In this document: in pieces, positions 24,998 to 34,699 of the stretch
How the letters are laid out: each line of letters starts with the position of its first letter
How positions within the stretch are numbered: position 1 is the first letter of the stretch
Assembly: GCF_000482465.1 (NCBI RefSeq)
Contig: NZ_AXVJ01000043.1
Location: forward strand, 91,070 to 155,069
Direction: 5' to 3'
Length of the DNA: 64,000 nt
Source: Runella limosa DSM 17973
GTDB taxonomy: Bacteria > Bacteroidota > Bacteroidia > Cytophagales > Spirosomataceae
The notes under the pieces: generated by a model
Database searches by the model: none
Told to the model about the DNA's origin: nothing
Seen by the model: only the letters and a program-made list of their open reading frames with translations
Translations under genes and position numbers: made by a program

Positions 24998-27526
24998 ATG
25001 AGAAAACCACTATTGTTTTTGACGGGCTTACTTCTGAGCTTACAGGCTCTGGCCCAACTTCAATCTCCTACGCAATTCTTTGGTTTTGCACCAGGGGAAC
25101 AAATGGTACCTACCCACCGTCTTTATCAGTATGCTACGCACGTATCGCAGCAAGTACCTACCAAAGTAAAATTGATGTCGTACGGACAAACATTTGAGAA
25201 ACGCCCACTGATGATGGTCGTAGTGAGTTCGGAAGAAAACATTAAAAATATTGACCAAATCCGTACCGATAACCTCAAAAGCATCGGTTTGATGGCGGGA
25301 CAGCCAACCAGCAAAACGCGTCCTGCGATTGTGTGGATGAGCTACAACGTCCACGGAAACGAAGTAACCAATTCGGCGGCATTTCCCAAAGTATTGCACG
25401 AACTACTGGCAGGTGGAGCTGTAGCCGACAAGATTCTAAAAAATACCGTGGTTATCTTAGCTCCTTGCCTTAACCCCGACGGCCACGACCGCTACGTGAA
25501 CTGGTACAACCAAAAAATAGGAGTAACAGCCAATGCCAACACATCAGCTTGGGAACACGGCGAGCCTTGGCCAGGAGGACGTTGGAATCACTACCTCTTT
25601 GACCCCAACCGCGACTGGGCGTGGCAGACCCAAGAGATTATGCAACAACTCGTGGCGACTTTTCAACAGTGGATGCCGCAAGTACACGGCGACTTCCACG
25701 AGATGGGGCCCAACAGTCCCTACTATTTTGCACCATCAGCCAAGCCCTACCACGAAGACATCACACCATGGCAACGTGAAATGCAGGATGTGATTGGCAC
25801 ATACAACAAACGCTATTTTGACCGTAACAACTGGCTTTATTATACGCGTGAACGTTTTGACTTGTTTTACCCAAGCTATGGTGATACTTGGCCTACTTAC
25901 AACGGTGCGATTGCCATGACCTACGAGCAAGGTGGCGGCGGCATCGCTGGCTTGGCCTACGAACGCCCCGATGAAGGAGATACCCTTCGCCTGACCCACC
26001 GCGTGGCGCACGTATCGGCGGCGAGTATTGCCACCATGGAAGCCATCGCCGACCGTTCGGGGAAAGTAGTAGAAGAGTTTGTGAAATTCTACGACCGCAA
26101 CCAAAATAGTCCCATTGGCCTTTATAAATCGTACGTTGTAAAAACAGCAGGCGACGAAGGCCGCGTAAAAGCGTTGAAAACATTGTTGGATAAAAACCAA
26201 ATCCGCTACGGATACGCCAACGACAGCCGTGCGTTGACGGGCTACAACTATTTGACGCAGAAAGACGAGGCTTTTAAAACTGAAGCGGGCGACTTGGTCA
26301 TCAGTGCTTACCAACCCAAGTCAAACCTGTTGAAGATTTTGTTTGAAATCAAACCAATGCTTGAAGACTCGGTAACTTACGATATTACATCTTGGTGCGT
26401 GCCGTTGGCGTACGGTGCCAAAACGTACGGCGTAAAAGAGCGACTCACTCCTAACCCACAAGCACCCGCCAGCAGCCCACAACCTGCGATTAGCGGAAAG
26501 CCTTACGCTTATATTGTATCGTGGAAATCGGCGGAAGATGCCAAGTTTTTGGCCGCCATTTCAAAACAAAAAGTACGGGTTCGGGCAGCTGAAAAGACGT
26601 TTGACATGGGCGGCAAAACCTACGCCGCAGGTACGCTCATTATTACCAGAGCTGGCAACGAAGGGTTAGGCGATTCGTTCGATAAAATTGTGCAGGCCGA
26701 AGCCACTAAATTTGGCGTAGCACTCAGTGCCACAGAAAGCGGTGCCGCTTCTAAAGGCTCTGACTTTGGCTCTGACTATGTCTATAACCTCAAAACAACG
26801 CCACGGGTTGGGCTTCTAGCAGGTGAAGGAACGACCGCTACCAACGTAGGCGAAATCTGGCATTTCTTCGACCAAGAACTCAGCTACCCGCTGACGCTCA
26901 TCGACCCAAACAGCCGTTTTGGCGCAGGTATTCCATTTGCAAAATTGGACGTATTGATTGTCCCATCAGGCTTTGGTTCACTTATTCGTGAAAGTCAATT
27001 CCCTGCCTTGCGCGAATGGCTCCGCAACGGTGGTCGTTTGATTTTGTTGGAAAATGCTACTAGCCTCTTGGCCGACAAAGAAGGCTTTGGCTTGAAAAAC
27101 AAAAAAGACGATAGCAAGAAGTCAGACAAAAAGAATGATGACGATAACCTGAAAGCGTTTGCCAACCGTGAGCGTGAGTCGGTGTCAGACGAATCGCCAG
27201 GAAGCATCTATAAAATCAAATTGGACAATTCGCACCCATTGGCATTTGGATTCCCTGACCACTATTTTGCCCTTGTCAACAACGTGTACAACTACGATTT
27301 CTTGAAAAACGGCTGGAACGTTGGCTACTTAAAAAGCGAAAAAGATGGCTATGTAGCTGGTTTTACGGGTAAAAACGTCAAAGAAAAACTTCCTAACTCA
27401 CTTTTCCTTGGTGTAGAAGAAGTAGGTCGTGGCAAAATCGTTTACATCGCCAACAACCCACTTTTCCGTGGTTTTTGGTACAATGGTAAATTGTTGTTCT
27501 CCAACGCGGTGTTTATGTTGCCGTAG
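24998..27526 (+). CDS. Secreted M14 family zinc carboxypeptidase-like protein
   Basis: 842 residues from ATG 24998, which begins a clear signal peptide (LLFLTGLLLSLQALAQ); the frame's upstream TTG start is rejected. The M14 zinc site is seen in YNVHGNEVTN (His and Glu ligands) around residue 110, with the third His in QVHGDFHEMGPNS, and a catalytic-type Glu in MTYEQGGGG. The C-terminal half (after about residue 480) has further domains, including a GATase1-like stretch (LLAGEGTTATNVGEIWHFFD, IVPSGFGSLIRE) typical of this Bacteroidota group. It probably degrades peptides in the periplasm or outside the cell. A terminator follows. Confidence 0.9.
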   Translation: MRKPLLFLTGLLLSLQALAQLQSPTQFFGFAPGEQMVPTHRLYQYATHVSQQVPTKVKLMSYGQTFEKRPLMMVVVSSEENIKNIDQIRTDNLKSIGLMAGQPTSKTRPAIVWMSYNVHGNEVTNSAAFPKVLHELLAGGAVADKILKNTVVILAPCLNPDGHDRYVNWYNQKIGVTANANTSAWEHGEPWPGGRWNHYLFDPNRDWAWQTQEIMQQLVATFQQWMPQVHGDFHEMGPNSPYYFAPSAKPYHEDITPWQREMQDVIGTYNKRYFDRNNWLYYTRERFDLFYPSYGDTWPTYNGAIAMTYEQGGGGIAGLAYERPDEGDTLRLTHRVAHVSAASIATMEAIADRSGKVVEEFVKFYDRNQNSPIGLYKSYVVKTAGDEGRVKALKTLLDKNQIRYGYANDSRALTGYNYLTQKDEAFKTEAGDLVISAYQPKSNLLKILFEIKPMLEDSVTYDITSWCVPLAYGAKTYGVKERLTPNPQAPASSPQPAISGKPYAYIVSWKSAEDAKFLAAISKQKVRVRAAEKTFDMGGKTYAAGTLIITRAGNEGLGDSFDKIVQAEATKFGVALSATESGAASKGSDFGSDYVYNLKTTPRVGLLAGEGTTATNVGEIWHFFDQELSYPLTLIDPNSRFGAGIPFAKLDVLIVPSGFGSLIRESQFPALREWLRNGGRLILLENATSLLADKEGFGLKNKKDDSKKSDKKNDDDNLKAFANRERESVSDESPGSIYKIKLDNSHPLAFGFPDHYFALVNNVYNYDFLKNGWNVGYLKSEKDGYVAGFTGKNVKEKLPNSLFLGVEEVGRGKIVYIANNPLFRGFWYNGKLLFSNAVFMLP

Positions 27527-27547
27527 TGGTTTCATACTTGAAAACAA

Positions 27548-27590
27548 TCAAAAAAGCGGCTGCTCTCATAAGGGCAGCCGCTTTTCGTTT
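27548..27590. terminator. Bidirectional intrinsic terminator
   Basis: AAAAGCGGCTGC and GCAGCCGCTTTT arms around a 10-base loop separate the convergent M14 and dapA genes. Confidence 0.9.
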
Positions 27591-27609
27591 ATTAAGAGGT
27601 CGTTGTTGA

Positions 27610-28494
27610 CTACAACAACCCTTCGCGAGTCATAATGGTCGTGAGCTGTACGCCTAGGTCATCAGAGGCTTTCACCAATGGTAAGCGGACTTCGCTGCTG
27701 CAAATGCCTTTGATTTCGAGGCATTTTTTAATACCAACAGGGTTTGATTCTGCATATAACGGCCCGTCCATATCCAAGAAACGATACTGAATGGCGGCGG
27801 CTTCGTCGGGACGATTTTCGAGGGCGTGCCACGTCATTTCAGTAAATTCTTTCGGGAAAGCGTTGGCAATCACCGAAATAACTCCTTTCCAGCCAATACT
27901 AATCATGGGTGAAACGTGGTTATCATCCCCCGAAATCAACAAAAAGTCGCTTGGGCACAGTTTTGCCAACTCCATGTATTGATCAAAATTGGCGCACGCG
28001 TCTTTGATACCAATGATGTTGGGGTGTTTGGCGAGTTCTACAATGGTTTCGATTTTCATGTTTACCACCGTACGCCCAGGTACGTTATACAACAACACAG
28101 GCACAGGACTCGCGTCGGCAATGGCCGTAAAGTGGGCAATTAAACCACGCTGTGAAGGCTTGTTGTAATAAGGACATACCGACAAAATAACATCTACGCC
28201 CGAAAGGTCGGTTTGTTTCAACGTTTCCAACACAGCACGGGTGTTGTTACCACCTAAACCATATACAATTGGGAGCTTTTTGGAATTATTATCTTGAACA
28301 AACTTCAACAAATCGAGCTTCTCCTGAGCAGTAGTGGTAGAGGTTTCGCCCGTTGTACCTTGAACAACAAGGTAATTTACACCGCCATCGCTTACAAAAT
28401 CAATGAGTTTTTTGAGCGCCGTGTAATCAATATCGTGGTTGGTGTCGAAGGGGGTAACTAAAGCCACGCCCACTCCTAAAAATCGGGTATCCAT
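27610..28494 (-). CDS. dapA: 4-hydroxy-tetrahydrodipicolinate synthase
   Basis: 294 residues from ATG 28494 (MDTRFLGVGVALVTPF). It condenses pyruvate with aspartate semialdehyde, the committed step to lysine and diaminopimelate. TIM-barrel signatures are GTTGETSTT near residue 45, the Tyr of VPVLLYNVPGRTV near 130, and the Schiff-base Lys of IIGIKDACAN. The frame upstream of 28494 is rejected because a promoter box at 28561-28568 puts the transcript start after it. The gene supplies cell-wall precursor; its aminotransferase neighbour upstream has a separate promoter. Confidence 0.95.
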   Translation of the reverse strand: MDTRFLGVGVALVTPFDTNHDIDYTALKKLIDFVSDGGVNYLVVQGTTGETSTTTAQEKLDLLKFVQDNNSKKLPIVYGLGGNNTRAVLETLKQTDLSGVDVILSVCPYYNKPSQRGLIAHFTAIADASPVPVLLYNVPGRTVVNMKIETIVELAKHPNIIGIKDACANFDQYMELAKLCPSDFLLISGDDNHVSPMISIGWKGVISVIANAFPKEFTEMTWHALENRPDEAAAIQYRFLDMDGPLYAESNPVGIKKCLEIKGICSSEVRLPLVKASDDLGVQLTTIMTREGLL

Positions 28495-28560
28495 TTGATT
28501 TGTGGTACGGACAACTTGCCCGTCAATATATACTGGTAGATGATTGGTAGATTGAGGCCA

Positions 28561-28568
28561 CAAAGGTA
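28561..28568 (-). promoter_or_regulatory. Putative -7 box of dapA
   Basis: Reads TACCTTTG on the minus strand, an exact TAnnTTTG match, about 67 bases before the dapA ATG. Confidence 0.5.
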
Positions 28569-28578
28569 TTAAAATTTG

Positions 28579-29805
28579 TCAATCTATTGCTTCTAAAATG
28601 ATATTACACGCTTCCCTAATTTGGTCATCTGTAATCACAAGCGGTGGTGCAATTCGCATGGAGTTATCGCAAAACAAAAACCAATCGGTGATCACGCCTG
28701 TGCCCTGTTTTGCCCGCAATATCGCGCGGTCGATGATGGGTTTTAGCACTTCAAACGACTCAAATTCGACCGCCAACAGCAGCCCTTTCCCTCGAATTTC
28801 TTTGATGGAAGGATGCTGTAACAACTCACGGATAAGCTGCCCTTTCGCGACGGCGCTTTCAGCAAGCCCTTCTGACTGAATCACTTCTAGCGTAGCCAAC
28901 GAAGAAGCACAACTCACAGGATGTCCACCAAAGGTAGTGATATGTCCTAAAATGGGATTGTTTTTAAAAACAGCCATGATACTTTTGGACGAAATAAACG
29001 CCCCAATGGGCATTCCCCCCCCCATGCCTTTGGCACACAATAAAATATCGGGTACGACCCCAAATTGCTCAAACGCCCAGAAGGTTCCCGTTCGTCCAAA
29101 CCCCGTCTGAATTTCATCATAGACCAACAAAGTACCCGTTTCCGTACAGCGCGCGCGCAAGGCTTGGTGGTACGCAACGTCGGGAACACGCACACCCGCT
29201 TCGCCCGAAATCACTTCGATGATGATAGCCGCCGTTCGGGTAGTAATTAGGGAAAGGTCTTCCAACACGCCAAAGCGAATGTGGCGAACATCGGGAAGCA
29301 AGGGGCGGAAATTTCGTTTAAAAAACTCGGCTCCTGCCAAGCTCAACGCACCTTGGGTACTGCCGTGGTAGGCATTGAAACAAGAAATGATTTCGCTGCG
29401 TCCCGTAAATCGCTTGGCGAGTTTCATGGCTCCCTCGACTGCTTCCGCGCCTGAGTTGGTGAAATAAACGTTGTCTAATTCTCCTAGACCTATAAGGTTT
29501 TCGGAAACCTTATAGGTCTCACAGCTCTTTACCAACGCCTCAGCCAGTTTCACTTGGGGCGTTTCGATGTACTCCCCGTACACCATCAAGTGCATGTATT
29601 TATCTAACTGCTGATGAATGGCTTTCAGCACGTGAGGATGTCGGTGGCCTGCGTTGCTAACCCCAATCCCCGAAATCATATCAACGTATTTTTCGCCGTT
29701 GGCACCGTAAAGATAAATGCCCTCCGCGCGGTCGATGTCGAGTGCAAGCGGGAAATCAGAGGTTTGGGCGAGGTAATTATAAAAAAGCTCGTGACGATTC
29801 GTCAT
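28579..29805 (-). CDS. Class III aminotransferase with an inserted palindrome
   Basis: 408 residues from ATG 29805 (MTNRHELFYNYLAQT). PLP-dependent, of the acetylornithine / 4-aminobutyrate type: GIGVSNAGHRHPHV, VYFTNSGAEAVEGAMKLAKR, FNAYHGSTQGALS, LLVYDEIQTGFGRTGTFWAFE and CAKGMGGGMPIGAF (PLP lysine) are intact. Its exact substrate is unclear. A palindrome of 15-bp arms at 29486-29519 lies in frame and encodes about 12 to 14 residues (ETYKVSENLIGLGE) just before LDNVYFTNSGAE, where the family normally has a short loop. The downstream motifs remain in frame, so the gene probably still works. Confidence 0.88.
   Translation of the reverse strand: MTNRHELFYNYLAQTSDFPLALDIDRAEGIYLYGANGEKYVDMISGIGVSNAGHRHPHVLKAIHQQLDKYMHLMVYGEYIETPQVKLAEALVKSCETYKVSENLIGLGELDNVYFTNSGAEAVEGAMKLAKRFTGRSEIISCFNAYHGSTQGALSLAGAEFFKRNFRPLLPDVRHIRFGVLEDLSLITTRTAAIIIEVISGEAGVRVPDVAYHQALRARCTETGTLLVYDEIQTGFGRTGTFWAFEQFGVVPDILLCAKGMGGGMPIGAFISSKSIMAVFKNNPILGHITTFGGHPVSCASSLATLEVIQSEGLAESAVAKGQLIRELLQHPSIKEIRGKGLLLAVEFESFEVLKPIIDRAILRAKQGTGVITDWFLFCDNSMRIAPPLVITDDQIREACNIILEAID
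29486..29519. repeat. Perfect palindrome inside the aminotransferase gene
   Basis: AGACCTATAAGGTTT (29486-29500), loop TCGG (29501-29504), AAACCTTATAGGTCT (29505-29519). The 34 bases, with adjoining bases, add residues in frame. A palindrome with the same core (CCTTATAGG / CCTATAAGG) is intergenic at 37265-37297. Confidence 0.9.
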
Positions 29806-29924
29806 ACTATTCAAAACAATGGTATCAAAAAGCGATTTACGAATAAAATAAACACGTCGCACAAATTAATATGCGACGTGTCTGAACTACTCTTCAAATT
29901 GTTGATAAAGAAACTCCCAAGTGA

Positions 29925-31241
29925 TTAATAGCCTGGGTTTTGTACTAATTTTTTGTTGGTATCAATCTCACGTTGTGGAATTGGACAAACCAAGTTGTTG
30001 GCGCTGAAAGCTGTTGTTCCTACCGTTCCTTTGGTACGCTTGATGTCGTGGATTTGTTGACCTTCAAACGCTAATTCCAATTTACGCTCTTTCAAAACAG
30101 CCGCAATCGTCAACGATGTAAGCGGTGCTAAACCAGCCCGTTCGCGAATCAAGTTGATGTCGGCCAAAGGCGCAGCTCCTACCGTTGTTCCTAAGCGGAA
30201 ATTTGCTTCGGCGCGCGTAAGGTACATTTCGGCCAAGCGAAGCACTGGAACGTCACCAAAACGGTCGTTAAATTTGCTAGTGAATGTACGTGAGCCTGCG
30301 TTGCTAGTATTAAAAAACTTACCACGCACGTCACTTGCTTCGTAGAGCGCCAAGTGTTTTGTTTGAACACGAATGTCACCACGCCCTTGGTTCAAGGCAG
30401 AAGCATAATAAGTATTCATGTCGTTGGCACCATCTTGGTCAGTTACTACAATGCTGAAGATGCTTTCGTTGTTATCATCAACAAAGGCATTGGCAAAATC
30501 AGGTTCAAGTTCAAATTGCCCCGATGTAATCACGCGGTTGGCCGCATCACGCGCTGAAGCATAGTTTCCTTGCATCAAATACACGCGCGACAAAAGGGCA
30601 ATGGCAGGCGGGTATTTGGCCAATTGCTCCGCCTTTGTGAGGTCATCAATGATTTGCGCATACACTTCTGCTACGCTATTGCGTGCTTTGTAATCTTCGT
30701 CAGTGACCGAACGAGTAGGATTCAACACCAACGGTACGCCTAAATTGGCCGCATTATCACCGTCACCCCACGCTTTGGCATACAATCGTACGAGTTCAAA
30801 ATAAACAGCTGCGCGAATAAAACGAGCTTGCGCTTCAACGGGGCCTCGGTTAGCAGTGCTTACTTTATCGAGCGCGCTCAAGACGTTATTGGCACGGTTA
30901 ATCGCCGAGTATGAGTTGTTCCAAGTGAGCGTAGTTTGGGAGTTACCAGGCGTCATGGTTTTGCGCCATATTTCGTCCAGCGTCGTAAATGTTCCTCCAA
31001 ATACCACTTCACGGTCATCCCCAAGAAGGTCACCTGCATATTGGAAAGCACCCCCATATACATTGATGCTACTCATACCGTCATAAGCCCCTACGAGGGT
31101 TACGGTTACGTCTTGTTCGGTTGCCAACGCTGTCGATTCGTCGATACTTTGAGTTGGCTCTACATCGAGTCGGTTGGCACAGGCAGCGCTCAAGAGCATT
31201 ACTGAGCCTGCAAGTACAAGAGATTTAATGGATGTATTCAT
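29925..31241 (-). CDS. RagB/SusD family nutrient-uptake lipoprotein
   Basis: 438 residues from ATG 31241, with a lipoprotein signal (LVLAGSVMLLSAACANR) that anchors it to the outer membrane. It is the surface glycan- or peptide-binding partner of the SusC-type channel encoded directly upstream, 27 bases away. SusD features include NRANNVLSALDKV, ARFIRAAVYFELVRLYAKAWG, and the closing ERKLELAFEGQQIHDIKRT. It is at the short end for the family (commonly 480-600 residues). No glycoside hydrolase is adjacent, so the ligand is unknown. Confidence 0.93.
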   Translation of the reverse strand: MNTSIKSLVLAGSVMLLSAACANRLDVEPTQSIDESTALATEQDVTVTLVGAYDGMSSINVYGGAFQYAGDLLGDDREVVFGGTFTTLDEIWRKTMTPGNSQTTLTWNNSYSAINRANNVLSALDKVSTANRGPVEAQARFIRAAVYFELVRLYAKAWGDGDNAANLGVPLVLNPTRSVTDEDYKARNSVAEVYAQIIDDLTKAEQLAKYPPAIALLSRVYLMQGNYASARDAANRVITSGQFELEPDFANAFVDDNNESIFSIVVTDQDGANDMNTYYASALNQGRGDIRVQTKHLALYEASDVRGKFFNTSNAGSRTFTSKFNDRFGDVPVLRLAEMYLTRAEANFRLGTTVGAAPLADINLIRERAGLAPLTSLTIAAVLKERKLELAFEGQQIHDIKRTKGTVGTTAFSANNLVCPIPQREIDTNKKLVQNPGY

Positions 31242-31268
31242 TGTGTGAAAAATCAAAGTGTTGAAAAA

Positions 31269-34200
31269 TTAGAAACCAATGTTGATACCTCCCGTGATGG
31301 TTTTCGCTTGAGGTGCCGTGTAGAAGTCATAGCCTTGCGCAATGTTGGTTACAATGTCGTCGGCATTTACTTCTGGATCCCAACCTGTGTATTTGGTGAA
31401 GGTCAACAAGTTCTGACCCGTCAAGAACAAACGCACACTGTTGATTTTGGCTTTGTTCAACAATGATTTTGGCAAACTGTACGAAAGTGTTACGTTACGC
31501 AAACGAACAAACGAACCATCTTGGATAAAACGGCTTGAAGGCTGCGCACCGTTGTTGAAGAACAAACGTGCCTCTGGGAACTGAGCACCAGGGTTTTCTT
31601 TGGTCCAAGAATCCAACTGATCAGCAGTTTGGTTATCTTCAAAACGAGCGTTGGCCGACGAGAAACGTCCTACTCCGTAGAAATTGAGTTTGTTACCAAA
31701 AACGCCATTGAAGAAGATACTCAAGTCAAACCCTTTGTAGCTAAATGTGTTTGTCAAACCACCGATGAGTTTTGGTTGTGGATTACCTACCACTACGCGT
31801 TGTGCTTGGTTGTAGGTATTTGTCGTACTACGGTCGATTGTGCCATCTGTATTTGTCACATTTTTATACCAAAGGGCATCTCCGTTGGCAGGATCTACGC
31901 CTGCATATTCGGCCGTAAAGTACGTTCCGAGTGGTTGTCCTTCTACCGCACGGCTCATGTTGTTGAGACCCGCTTCGATAATTTGCCCTTGCAAATCGGT
32001 GATTTTGTTGCGGTTAGCGGCCAAGTTGATGCTTGTTTTCCACTTAAATGCCCCTACTAGGTTGTCGGTGTTTAATACAAACTCAACCCCTTTGTTTTCC
32101 AAGCGACCTACGTTTTTCACTTGGGTAGTAAAACCAGTCGTACCTGGTACGTTTACGTTCAACAACAACCCTGAAGTTTGTTTGTTGTAGTAGTCAATTT
32201 CGCCACTGATGCGGTTGTTAAGAATACCAAAGTCAATACCAATATCAACCTGGTCTGAAGTTTCCCATTTCAAATCAGGGTTAGCCAACTGCGAAGGTCG
32301 CTGGCCTGGCAAACCTGCATAAGCAGCATCGCCCGTGTATAGCCCAAGTTGTGGGAAGTTTCCGATTTCGGCGTTACCTGTACGTCCGTAACTAGCACGA
32401 AGTTTCAAGAAACTGATAACAGCATTGTTTTGCAAGAAGCTTTCTTCCGAAAGTACCCAACCCGCCGAAACCGCAGGGAAGAAACCGTAGCGGCTGTCGC
32501 GTCCGAAACGTGACGAACCATCGATACGTGCGCTCAATCCTAAGAGGTAACGGTCGTTGAATTTGTAGTTGGCACGGGCAAAATACGACAAGAAACGGAA
32601 GTTTGTTTCGGTAGAAGTACCAGCCGTTTTACGGGCCGCACTCGCAATCATACGATAAGCATCCGAAGGGAAATCTTGTCCTTGGGTAAGGGCAAATTTT
32701 TCTTGAGATTGCTGATAAGACATCCCCAACGTTCCGTCGATGGTATGTTTTCCGAAGCTATTATTGTACGTAAAGTAGTTGTTGGTGTTGTAGTTTTCAA
32801 CCCGAGTAAAGGCGTTTTCGCCCAAACCGTTTGGTGCACCGAAATTACGTTGTGTCTTGCTGTTATAGTAAGACTCTTCTTGTTGGTTCAGTACGTCCAC
32901 CCCTAATTCAGAACGGAAATTCAATCCTTTTACAATCATCAATTGGCCATATATGCTGCTGATACTACGGCTAACGGTCGTATTGTAGTAGGCATTACCA
33001 ATGTTGATAAGTGGGTTATAATACACAGGAATCGAAATATCACCTGGAGGCGTTCCTACTGGAAGACCCGTTTCTGGGTCGTTCTGTGGCGTCATTGGAG
33101 GCAAAGCTACCATCTGAATCGGGTTGTCAAACTGGCGGTCACCCGACAAACGATTGTTCAACGTACGGGCCATGCTCATGTTGATTCCCATGCGGAAACG
33201 ATCAGATACTTTTTGGTCGAGGTTGATACGACCCGACATACGGTTGAGGGCGTTGCCAATCAAAATCCCTTTTTGGTCAAGCAATTGTCCCGACACAAAG
33301 AACGAAGTTTTGTCATTTCCTCCGCTGATGTTTAAGTCATATTGACTCATGGGCGCTTTTTGGTATGCCAATCCACCCCAGTCAGTACTTGCTTGATTGG
33401 CAGTACCAAATGTTCCTAAGCTTTGGGTTTGGAAGAAATCTTCCATGTAAGTTGTGTATGAATCTGCGGCCTTAGGGTCAATGCCATCAATACGATCCGA
33501 GTTGGCAGCCGCCTGGCGGTATAGTTTCAAATACTGTTCGGTATTCAAAAACTTCACTTGCTTCGTAGGCTTGCTTGAACCAAATTGATAACCGAAGTTG
33601 ATGTTTGTACGTCCCGACTTACCACGTTTGGTGGTAATAAGCACAACGCCATTGGCCGCGCGCGAACCATAAATGGCCGCCGCAGAAGCATCTTTCAATA
33701 CTTCAATTGACTCAATATCTTGTGGGTTAATGTCTGCCAATGGGTTGGTAGCACTACCGTTGTTACTCAAGTTTTGGGTAGTTACTGGAATTCCATCTAA
33801 TACGTACAAAGGCTGGTTAGAAGCTGATACCGACGAGTTACCACGAACCCGCACCTGAATCGCTTGACCTAGCTTCGACGAACCTGCCGTTACCTGTACC
33901 CCAGCAGCCTTGCCTTGGATGGCTTGGTCAAAAGTATTAACAGGCATGTCTTGAATGTCAGAAGGGCGAATTTTGGCAATGTTTCCCGTCAATTCACGCT
34001 TGATTTGTGAGCCGTATCCCGTCACAACGACTTCGCTCAAACTTCTTGTTTCAGGTTTTAGCTGAACGTTGATTTCCGAGCGGCCGTTTACTTTTTCTTC
34101 CAAAACGGTGAATCCCACAAAACTAAAAACCAACGTTGCATTGTCAGGAACAGCCAACCGATAGTTTCCTTCAGCGTCAGAGTTAGCCCCTTTGGTTGTG

Positions 34201-34346
34201 CCTTTAACGGCAACAGCGACACCAGGCATTCCTACCCCATCTTCTGCCGAGGTGACTTTCCCTGTCACCATCTTGTCTTGCGCTCTTGCCAGAAGAACCG
34301 ACAAGCACGTAGCCACTAATAGGCTTACACGTAAAATGTGTCTCAT
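31269..34346 (-). CDS. SusC/RagA family TonB-linked outer-membrane channel
   Basis: 1025 residues from ATG 34346 with signal peptide (MRHILRVSLLVATCLSVLLARAQ region). The N-terminal carboxypeptidase-regulatory-like domain (about 25-105, GKVTSAEDGVGMPGVAVAVKGTT) precedes the SusC plug (GTYGSQIKRELTGNIAKI-type stretch, VLKDASAAAIYGSRAANGVVLITTKRG near 210) and a large barrel. It imports a nutrient captured by the SusD partner, driven by TonB. Substrate not readable. The transcript probably starts in the 350-base space upstream (34347-34699), which holds no supported gene; a 61-aa frame there is rejected. Confidence 0.95.
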   Translation of the reverse strand: MRHILRVSLLVATCLSVLLARAQDKMVTGKVTSAEDGVGMPGVAVAVKGTTKGANSDAEGNYRLAVPDNATLVFSFVGFTVLEEKVNGRSEINVQLKPETRSLSEVVVTGYGSQIKRELTGNIAKIRPSDIQDMPVNTFDQAIQGKAAGVQVTAGSSKLGQAIQVRVRGNSSVSASNQPLYVLDGIPVTTQNLSNNGSATNPLADINPQDIESIEVLKDASAAAIYGSRAANGVVLITTKRGKSGRTNINFGYQFGSSKPTKQVKFLNTEQYLKLYRQAAANSDRIDGIDPKAADSYTTYMEDFFQTQSLGTFGTANQASTDWGGLAYQKAPMSQYDLNISGGNDKTSFFVSGQLLDQKGILIGNALNRMSGRINLDQKVSDRFRMGINMSMARTLNNRLSGDRQFDNPIQMVALPPMTPQNDPETGLPVGTPPGDISIPVYYNPLINIGNAYYNTTVSRSISSIYGQLMIVKGLNFRSELGVDVLNQQEESYYNSKTQRNFGAPNGLGENAFTRVENYNTNNYFTYNNSFGKHTIDGTLGMSYQQSQEKFALTQGQDFPSDAYRMIASAARKTAGTSTETNFRFLSYFARANYKFNDRYLLGLSARIDGSSRFGRDSRYGFFPAVSAGWVLSEESFLQNNAVISFLKLRASYGRTGNAEIGNFPQLGLYTGDAAYAGLPGQRPSQLANPDLKWETSDQVDIGIDFGILNNRISGEIDYYNKQTSGLLLNVNVPGTTGFTTQVKNVGRLENKGVEFVLNTDNLVGAFKWKTSINLAANRNKITDLQGQIIEAGLNNMSRAVEGQPLGTYFTAEYAGVDPANGDALWYKNVTNTDGTIDRSTTNTYNQAQRVVVGNPQPKLIGGLTNTFSYKGFDLSIFFNGVFGNKLNFYGVGRFSSANARFEDNQTADQLDSWTKENPGAQFPEARLFFNNGAQPSSRFIQDGSFVRLRNVTLSYSLPKSLLNKAKINSVRLFLTGQNLLTFTKYTGWDPEVNADDIVTNIAQGYDFYTAPQAKTITGGINIGF

Positions 34347-34699
34347 ACAGTATAGTTTGTTAGAGTTAATAAATAAAAAAAGTACCAAATTAGAACATTG
34401 TTCCAATCGAATTCTTTAAGCAATACTTTGGGTATAATAAAAGTTACACAAATGAGGAATTGTTAGACCAAAATGGGCTAAAAAAACGACACGAAAATAC
34501 GATGAAATTGTCTGAGAAGTTTATACTTAACAAATCATCTATTGGCAGGTGAAGACCCTGCTTGATTTTCTTGGCCAGTTTCGGCATACAATGCTCTTTT
34601 GTGTGGAAAACGACTATTTGGTAACACAAACATAACGCACAATTACCGAAAAGTCAAAGCCTTACCGTATCAAAAGTTAGTTATACTTAGGAGATATAC

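Noticed and set aside
34444..34629. 61-aa minus-strand frame in the SusC upstream region
   Set aside because: No signal, motif or promoter spacing supports it; the region is AT-rich and probably only regulatory.
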